From: Pseudomonadota bacterium
GTDB lineage: Bacteria; Pseudomonadota; Gammaproteobacteria; UBA11654
NCBI GenBank assembly: GCA_029979325.1
Contig: JAPOHS010000034.1
Coordinates: 1 to 11,615 of the forward strand
Direction of reading: 5' to 3'
DNA length: 11,615 bases
The notes under the pieces are model-generated. The model made no database searches and had not been told where the DNA came from. It worked only from the letters and a program-made list of their open reading frames with translations. This document shows positions 7,013 to 11,615 of the stretch, piece after piece (the first letter of the stretch is position 1; each line of letters begins with the position of its first letter). Made by a program: the position numbers and the translations under genes.

Positions 7013-8031
7013 AAATAGATATCATTTTAGAACCTGACCTCACTCCAGAGGAAATTTGCGACCTTGGGCTCATTGCCGAAAGCTATGGCATAGATTCGAT
7101 TTGGACATCAAATTACTTTTCTCATTGGGACCCTTTCATCAGTTTGTCCCAGCTCGCAAACCAAAGCAGCCAGATCAAGCTTGGAGTTCTAGCTGTCAGC
7201 CCATTTGAAATGCACCCTCTTAAAATCGCAAACTCATTATTAACATTAAATGAGGTCAGCCATGGAAGGGCACAGGTTGCAGTTGGTGCCGGTGAAGGAA
7301 ATTTAACAGCGATGAATCTGGATACCCCCAAGAAGATTGTACTTGCAGTCAGAGAAGCATTGGAGATCATTATTAAGGCTTGCTCAGATGATCTAAAAGA
7401 GGGATACAGTGGAGAAATATTCAGTGTGTCTCTGCCTTGTGATTATGGATGGGCCAAACATGATAAGCCAGTTGTTTATGGCACAGCCTATAGACATATG
7501 ATGATGAGAATGGAGGGCAGGGTAGCTGATGGCGTCTATATTGGTGCAACACCACCCGAAGTTCTAGAAGAAGCCATTGTTAATATAAATAAAGGGAAGA
7601 AAAAAAGACTGGAGAGCAATGACGAAATATTTATCAATTCTTTTTGGGCATGGCACATTAAGAGTAATCGAGAGGAAGCATTCAAAGAATCAAGAAGGGA
7701 GCTCGCATGGAGGGCCAGAAAATTAGAGAAGTCGTTATTGCAGCATTACTTCACTGATGATGTATGCGATGAAATAACAAATAACTTCGAATCTTTTGTT
7801 GATGCGTATTTTGATCGTTCTGGAGATATAAGAGATGTCGACTTAGAGATTGCTAACAAGTTATGCAAAGTTTTTACTTCTACCGGGGATCTATCTGATC
7901 TCGAATCAGAAATTAAGAGGTTCAAGGAATTTGAAACGATGGGCCAGACTCACTTATCACTTCGTTTGCATGATAATCCTAAAGACGCCTTGGATATCAT
8001 TGGCAAAGAGGTCATGCCTCACTTTAAGTGA
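7009..8031 (+). CDS. LLM class (luciferase-like) flavin-dependent oxidoreductase
   Basis: The 340-residue protein has the bacterial-luciferase-like TIM-barrel pattern: LGLIAESYGIDSIWTSNYF (residues 19-37), HWDPFISLSQLA (39-50), KLGVLAVSPFEMHPLKIA (57-74), then TLNEVSHGRAQVAVGAGEGN (79-98), the family's TLdxlSxGR...GxG motif. REALEIIIKA (115-124) and ADGVYIGATPPEVLEEA (about 173-189) follow. The fold binds FMN or coenzyme F420. As Gammaproteobacteria generally lack F420, FMN is more likely, but the substrate cannot be read from the sequence. The gene starts inside the amidase stop (ATGA) and ends 7 bases before miaA, so it is embedded in the operon. This is the place of mutL in E. coli. No MutL-like sequence is present. 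Confidence 0.85.
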   Translation: MKIDIILEPDLTPEEICDLGLIAESYGIDSIWTSNYFSHWDPFISLSQLANQSSQIKLGVLAVSPFEMHPLKIANSLLTLNEVSHGRAQVAVGAGEGNLTAMNLDTPKKIVLAVREALEIIIKACSDDLKEGYSGEIFSVSLPCDYGWAKHDKPVVYGTAYRHMMMRMEGRVADGVYIGATPPEVLEEAIVNINKGKKKRLESNDEIFINSFWAWHIKSNREEAFKESRRELAWRARKLEKSLLQHYFTDDVCDEITNNFESFVDAYFDRSGDIRDVDLEIANKLCKVFTSTGDLSDLESEIKRFKEFETMGQTHLSLRLHDNPKDALDIIGKEVMPHFK

Positions 8032-8038
8032 AAATATT

Positions 8039-8977
8039 TTGAGATCAAAAAAAGTCATCATACTCAGAGGCCCCACTGCGTCAGGAAAAACAGACCTCTC
8101 TTTAGAATTAGCTGAAAAGTTTCCTATAGATCTCATCAGCGTTGATTCAGTGATGGTATACAAAGGACTCAACATTGGATCTGCAAAACCATCCAAGCAG
8201 ATCTTAAAAAGCTACCCCCATCATTTGATAGACATTTGTGAGCCAAATGAAAAATATTCAGCGGGTCGTTTTATCGTTGATGCTCAGAAAATCATTAGAG
8301 ACATTCAATCAAATGATCGTATTCCTCTATTGGTCGGTGGAACAATGATGTATTACAAAGTTCTTCAAGATGGTATGAGTCAGTTGCCAGCTGCTAATGA
8401 GGAGGTCAGAACTCAAATCGACCTAAAGGCTGAAAAAATTGGTTGGCCAGAGATGCATGCTGAACTCAGGAAAGTTGACCCTGAGTCAGCAAAAGAGATA
8501 AAGCCCAATGATAAACAGAGAATACAGCGTGCGATTGAAGTTTATATGATTACAGGTCTAGCGATGTCTGAGCTGAAAAGAGAAGGTGAGAGCAATAATA
8601 AATTTGATTATTTAAGCATCAGCCTATTGCCAAACGATAGGGAAGCACTGTATGAAAATATCAATAATCGATTCGACTCAATGATTAAAGAGGGATTACT
8701 CGATGAAGTTTCAACCCTGCTGCATAAAGAACGAGTGTCAAATGAAAGTCATTCAATGCGATCGATAGGCTATCGTGAAATGCTTGAATACATTCGCGGG
8801 GAAAAGACGCTAGAAGTTGCGATAGATACTGCAAAATTATCGAGTCGCAGATATGCGAAAAGGCAAATTACTTGGTTGAGATCATTTGATGATCAATATA
8901 AGCTTGAGCCAATGGGAACAGACAATATCAAAACCATTGAAGAAATCCTAAATAATCATTTTGAAGCATTAGATTGA
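8039..8977 (+). CDS. miaA: tRNA dimethylallyltransferase MiaA (TTG start)
   Basis: MiaA transfers a dimethylallyl group to N6 of A37 in tRNAs reading UNN codons. Starting at the TTG at 8039 gives 312 residues, against 316 in E. coli, and begins MRSKKVIILRGPTASGKTDL, as expected for the family. The open frame extends left to 7850, but that part lies inside the LLM gene, resembles nothing in MiaA and contains no other plausible start near the P-loop. Visible are the P-loop GPTASGKT (11-18), SVDSVMVYKGLNIGSAKP, LVGGTMMYYKVLQDG, PNDKQRIQRAIEV, SIGYREMLEYIRG and RRYAKRQITWLRSF. The gap after the LLM stop is 7 bases. The stop overlaps the hflX start as TTGA. Confidence 0.93.
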   Translation: MRSKKVIILRGPTASGKTDLSLELAEKFPIDLISVDSVMVYKGLNIGSAKPSKQILKSYPHHLIDICEPNEKYSAGRFIVDAQKIIRDIQSNDRIPLLVGGTMMYYKVLQDGMSQLPAANEEVRTQIDLKAEKIGWPEMHAELRKVDPESAKEIKPNDKQRIQRAIEVYMITGLAMSELKREGESNNKFDYLSISLLPNDREALYENINNRFDSMIKEGLLDEVSTLLHKERVSNESHSMRSIGYREMLEYIRGEKTLEVAIDTAKLSSRRYAKRQITWLRSFDDQYKLEPMGTDNIKTIEEILNNHFEALD

Positions 8978-10248
8978 TTAATCATAAAAATCCAAAAATT
9001 AGAACCCATCTGGTTATTGTTAATGGGCCCGATAGTTCTTTTGCAAATGACAATGAGGAATTTATATCATTGGTGCTGTCTACTGGATCAGTTATTTCTG
9101 GCATCACTTATATCAACGTAAGAACATATAATCGAAACACCATGATTGGGAAAGGCAAGATTGATGATCTAAAAACAAAAATATCCGAAGAAGAATTTGA
9201 CCTATTGGTCTTTAGCCATGATCTGATTGCATCTCAAGAAAGAAATCTTGAAAAGATTCTCAAGTGTCCCGTGATTGATAGGACTCGTTTGATACTGGAT
9301 ATCTTCGCAAAGAGAGCAAAAAGCTCAGCAGGTAAATTACAAGTTGAGTTGGCGCAACTGAATCATTTATCAACTCGATTGGTCAGAGGCTGGACTCACT
9401 TAGAAAGACAGAAAGGGGGTATTGGCCTGAGAGGCCCAGGGGAGAAACAACTTGAAACCGACCGAAGGCTTTTAGGAGTTCGGATTAAATCCATAAAGTC
9501 CAGGCTTAAAAAGATTGAAGTTCAAAGGTCTGTTAATAGAAAATCAAGGATCAAATCAGCTAAAACAGTCGCACTTGTTGGGTATACAAATGCTGGTAAG
9601 TCAACACTATTTAATGCCCTAACTTCATCTGAAACATATGCTGCAGATCAAATGTTTGCAACATTGGATCCTTTGTTTAGGCCCTTGAAGTTATCAAGTA
9701 AGGATGAAGTAATAATGAGTGATACCGTTGGTTTTATAAGAGAATTACCAGAAACTCTGGTTCAGGCATTCTTATCAACTTTAGAAGAACTGTGTTCAGC
9801 AGATTTGATACTTCATGTATTGGATGTGAGTAATCGAAACCTTTATGAAAACAAACACTCTGTGGAAAAAGTTTTAAAACAAATCAATGCTCATAATGTG
9901 CCTGTAATCAACGTCTGCAATAAGATTGATCTCATTAGAAATCAATCAGAAATATTCTCCATTAAAGATGGGGTACAGGTTTCTGCTCAAAATGGTCTTG
10001 GATTAGATGAATTGATAGCAAAAATCTCCAATATGTTGGAGCCAAGGAGAACACTCAGGAGAATAAGATTGGAATTAGGGCAATCAAGGGTTCGTTCAGA
10101 GATTTATCAGCTATCCAAGGTTATTGAAGAGAAAGTCAATAATGACAGTGAAATTGAGATACTCTGTGAAATTGATGACATTAGTTATGAGAGACTTAAA
10201 AAAAATGAAAAAATTGAAGCCATACAGAGTAAAATAGCGAATCATTGA
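8974..10248 (+). CDS. hflX: GTPase HflX (TTG start)
   Basis: HflX is a ribosome-associated GTPase that splits or rescues stalled 70S ribosomes. Beginning at TTG 8974 it has 424 residues (E. coli 426), and the first segment (THLVIVNGPD...EEFISLVLSTG) aligns with the family, so a later ATG would truncate it. Visible are the HflX domain with MIGKGKIDDLK (57-67), DRTRLILDIFAKRA (102-115), LVRGWTHLERQKGGIGLRG (136-154), GEKQLETDRR (156-165) and a coiled helix to about 195. The G domain has G1 GYTNAGKST (203-211), G2 FATLDP, G3 DTVG (250-253), G4 NKID (316-319) and G5 SAQNG (337-341). The start overlaps the miaA stop by 4 bases. The intervening hfq of most Gammaproteobacteria is missing. Confidence 0.96.
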   Translation: MINHKNPKIRTHLVIVNGPDSSFANDNEEFISLVLSTGSVISGITYINVRTYNRNTMIGKGKIDDLKTKISEEEFDLLVFSHDLIASQERNLEKILKCPVIDRTRLILDIFAKRAKSSAGKLQVELAQLNHLSTRLVRGWTHLERQKGGIGLRGPGEKQLETDRRLLGVRIKSIKSRLKKIEVQRSVNRKSRIKSAKTVALVGYTNAGKSTLFNALTSSETYAADQMFATLDPLFRPLKLSSKDEVIMSDTVGFIRELPETLVQAFLSTLEELCSADLILHVLDVSNRNLYENKHSVEKVLKQINAHNVPVINVCNKIDLIRNQSEIFSIKDGVQVSAQNGLGLDELIAKISNMLEPRRTLRRIRLELGQSRVRSEIYQLSKVIEEKVNNDSEIEILCEIDDISYERLKKNEKIEAIQSKIANH

Positions 10249-10255
10249 TTAAATT

Positions 10256-10259
10256 GGAG
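10256..10259 (+). promoter_or_regulatory. Shine-Dalgarno GGAG before hflK
   Basis: GGAG lies in the 22-base hflX-hflK gap, 11 bases before the ATG at 10271. It supports this start, which also gives the typical HflK N-terminus. No promoter or terminator is visible in the gap. Confidence 0.4.
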
Positions 10260-10270
10260 TTAAATAAACA

Positions 10271-11362
10271 ATGACAAATAATGGAAAATCACCTTGGGAT
10301 CCAAAAGATCAGCCTCCTGATCTTGATCAGATTGTTGAGGAATGGCAAAAAAGGTTTAATACACTTTTTGGTGGATCATCAAGCGGAAGCACACAAAAGA
10401 AAGGGCCACCAGCAACCTTACTCATCGTATTAGGCTTATTTTTATGGATACTTACTGGACTATATCAGATCGATGATTCTGAGAGAGGAGTTGTTTTGAG
10501 ATTTGGTGAATATAATCAGACAACTACGCCTGGACTTCGTTGGCATATTCCATGGCCGATTGAGTCTGTAGAAATAGTCAATGTCAATGTAGTTAATCGT
10601 TTCAAACAGCAGACAACAATGCTCACTTCAGATGAAAATATCATTGTTGTTGACCTCGTTGTTCAATATCGAAAAACAAACCCTGTCGATTATCTATTTA
10701 ATGTTAGAGACCCAGAAGAGACTCTCAGTGAAGTCAGCGAAAGTGCGATCAGGGAAGTTGCTGGTAAAACAGACCTTGATTTCATCCTCACCGAAGGGCG
10801 TTCCTCAATTGCAATTCAAACACAATCAGTGATTCAAAATACTTTAGATGAGTATGGTACTGGGATCTCTGTCACCCAAGTTGCATTACAAGATGCAAAC
10901 TTTCCAGTCCAAGTCGAAGACGCGGTTCAAGACGCAATCAAGGCTAGAGAGGATAAAGAAAGATATGCATTTGAAGCTGAGGCGTATGCGAATGATATCG
11001 TTCCAAAGGCGAGAGGTGATGCAGCTCAAATGATTCAAGAAGCTGAAGGCTATAAAGCGAAAGTTATAGCTGACTCTGAAGGTGAGGCTGAGCGATTTAG
11101 CAAGCTGCTGGTCGAGTATCAAAAAGCACCAGAGGTCACTAGAGAGAGGCTTTATATTGACGCCATTGAGAGTGTCTATGGAAATTCAAATAAGGTACTA
11201 ATGGATTCTGATGGCAGTGGGAACCTAATGTATCTACCTATAGATAAGCTACTACAGCAGAACTCCTCTAGAAAAGACAGTTCTGTTAATACCGATACTC
11301 AATCTAATCGGGATAATCCAACAACCACTACTCAAGATCCTAGAATGAGGAGGGTGAGATAA
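10271..11362 (+). CDS. hflK: FtsH modulator subunit HflK (SPFH/band 7 family)
   Basis: HflK forms, with HflC, the large membrane cage around the FtsH protease and limits its activity. The 363 residues are shorter than the E. coli 419, mainly in the N-terminal Gly-rich and C-terminal tails. Visible are the family N-terminus with SPWDPKDQPPDLDQIVEEW (7-25) and LFGG, one membrane segment (about 47-66, PATLLIVLGLFLWILTGLYQ), and IDDSERGVVLRFGEY starting the periplasmic SPFH domain. TPGLRWHIPWPIESVEIVNV, the AIREVAGKTDLDFILTEGR region, and a long charged helix rich in Ala, Glu and Lys (about 222-280) follow. The polar tail from about 330 is rich in Ser, Thr, Asn and Gln. The stop shares one base with the hflC start (TAATG). 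Confidence 0.95.
   Translation: MTNNGKSPWDPKDQPPDLDQIVEEWQKRFNTLFGGSSSGSTQKKGPPATLLIVLGLFLWILTGLYQIDDSERGVVLRFGEYNQTTTPGLRWHIPWPIESVEIVNVNVVNRFKQQTTMLTSDENIIVVDLVVQYRKTNPVDYLFNVRDPEETLSEVSESAIREVAGKTDLDFILTEGRSSIAIQTQSVIQNTLDEYGTGISVTQVALQDANFPVQVEDAVQDAIKAREDKERYAFEAEAYANDIVPKARGDAAQMIQEAEGYKAKVIADSEGEAERFSKLLVEYQKAPEVTRERLYIDAIESVYGNSNKVLMDSDGSGNLMYLPIDKLLQQNSSRKDSSVNTDTQSNRDNPTTTTQDPRMRRVR
11348..11353 (+). promoter_or_regulatory. Strong Shine-Dalgarno AGGAGG for hflC
   Basis: A full AGGAGG inside the last codons of hflK sits 8 bases before the hflC ATG at 11362. It is the best ribosome binding site in the window, and with the TAATG overlap it suggests coupled, matched synthesis of the two partners. 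Confidence 0.65.
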
Positions 11363-11514
11363 TGAAGAATTTATTTATATTTATACTTGTAGCTGTATTT
11401 GTGGTCATCTCAAACAGTGTATTCACTGTTGATGAGAGAGAATATGCTCTGAAATTTAGATTTGGAGAAATTATTAAATCTGATGCAGCATATAATAATT
11501 TCATATTTATTTGA
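11362..11514 (+). CDS. hflC: FtsH modulator subunit HflC, N-terminal fragment (disrupted)
   Basis: HflC is the partner of HflK in the FtsH-regulating complex. Only the N-terminus is recognisable. It has a membrane segment (about residues 4-20, LFIFILVAVFVVISNSV), then FTVDEREYALKFRFGEIIKSD (21-41), which matches the HflC start. The family then continues with a ...PGLHFKIPF-like segment, but here the frame reads AAYNNFIFI and stops at codon 51. The following bases carry no HflC-like sequence in the frames I read and are far more AT-rich than hflK. A normal HflC has over 300 residues. The break falls at about 11463-11485, where a glycosyltransferase-like frame on the other strand takes over. 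Either the assembly is chimeric or hflC has been interrupted. Confidence 0.75.
   Translation: MKNLFIFILVAVFVVISNSVFTVDEREYALKFRFGEIIKSDAAYNNFIFI
11463..11485. other. Probable chimeric or recombination junction
   Basis: Up to about 11483 the plus strand still reads as HflC (GEIIKSD). Down to about 11463 the minus strand already reads as glycosyltransferase (ASDLIISP). The roughly 20 shared bases make sense in both frames, as expected if two unrelated sequences were joined at a short stretch of similarity. To the right GC drops to 22 of 130 bases. Confidence 0.5.
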
Positions 11515-11615
11515 TCATTAATTTTACCAAGGTTAATAAACTTTTTTTTTACGTTAAACTTCTTTAAATAATTATCTAATTTATTTGAATTATTTTCACC
11601 AAAAATAACAAATTC
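11463..11615 (-). CDS. Glycosyltransferase family 4-like fragment (partial at both ends)
   Basis: The minus-strand frame entering from the right end of the window encodes 51 residues. They read FVIFGENN, KLDNYLKKFNVKKKFINLG, KINDQINMKLLY and AASDLIISP in order. This is the pattern of the C-terminal Rossmann domain of GT-B glycosyltransferases (GT4 type), in which a G.g strand is followed by a helix, 'flG.i.de.l..lY..ad..i.PS' and then a Glu-rich motif. The expected continuation (a Ser then E..P or EGFG-like motif) is replaced by hflC. Both the start and the rest of the C-terminus are missing. The codons are extremely AT-rich, unlike every other gene here. Such enzymes build surface polysaccharides. 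The call rests on a short stretch recognised by eye. Confidence 0.5.

Noticed and set aside
7850..8038. Extended start of the miaA open frame at 7850
   Set aside because: The extra 63 residues lie inside the LLM gene, show no MiaA similarity, and the family N-terminus begins right at the TTG at 8039.
10632..11033. Two plus-strand frames of 61-66 codons inside hflK
   Set aside because: They are alternate frames of a clearly coding SPFH gene, and their translations resemble no protein I know.
11541..11550. Run of nine T as an intrinsic terminator
   Set aside because: No GC-rich hairpin precedes it; on the minus strand the run simply encodes lysines inside the glycosyltransferase-like frame.
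1..11615. CRISPR array, tRNA or rRNA gene, insertion sequence, prophage or defence island
   Set aside because: I found no regularly spaced repeats, cloverleaf-like segments, transposase or integrase motifs, or defence-type genes; the window is essentially housekeeping operons.

Overview
The window is a gene-dense stretch of bacterial chromosome, about 37-40% GC where I counted by eye. Gaps are mostly under 50 bases and several stop/start codons overlap. The divergent pair queG / nnr, followed by tsaE, an N-acetylmuramoyl-L-alanine amidase, miaA, hflX, hflK and hflC, is the order known from Escherichia coli and other Gammaproteobacteria. The modest GC, tight packing and missing members suggest a streamlined, perhaps marine, gammaproteobacterium. 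That last step is inference; no rRNA or other phylogenetic marker lies in the window.

Layout. (1) Bases 1-2071: the Holliday-junction resolution genes ruvC (5' end cut by the window), ruvA and ruvB, in one tight operon. (2) 2107-2775: a deoxynucleoside kinase, converging on queG with a 4-base tail-to-tail overlap. (3) 2772-3824, minus strand: queG, the last step of queuosine synthesis. (4) 3871-5804: nnr (repair of hydrated NAD(P)H) and tsaE (tRNA t6A synthesis), overlapping by 4 bases; nnr and queG diverge from a 46-base gap that holds overlapping -10 boxes. (5) 5835-7012: a periplasmic AMIN-amidase split by a one-base frameshift, with its own good promoter. (6) 7009-8031: a luciferase-like (LLM) flavin oxidoreductase sitting where mutL is normally found. 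(7) 8039-11362: miaA, hflX and hflK; hfq, normally between miaA and hflX, is absent, and miaA and hflX both appear to start with TTG. (8) 11362-11615: the start of hflC, which loses homology after about 41 codons and runs into very AT-rich DNA (22 G/C in the last 130 bases). Read on the minus strand, that DNA encodes a piece of a family-4-type glycosyltransferase. This looks like a chimeric junction or a rearrangement.

Functionally the window mixes DNA repair (RuvABC), nucleotide salvage, tRNA modification (QueG, TsaE, MiaA), metabolite repair (Nnr), cell-wall splitting (amidase), ribosome rescue (HflX) and membrane protease control (HflK/HflC). I see no defence system, mobile element, CRISPR array or RNA gene. 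The points worth a second look are the junction inside hflC, the amidase frameshift, the mutL and hfq gaps, and a shared AGTATAA(T/A) box unusually close to three start codons.
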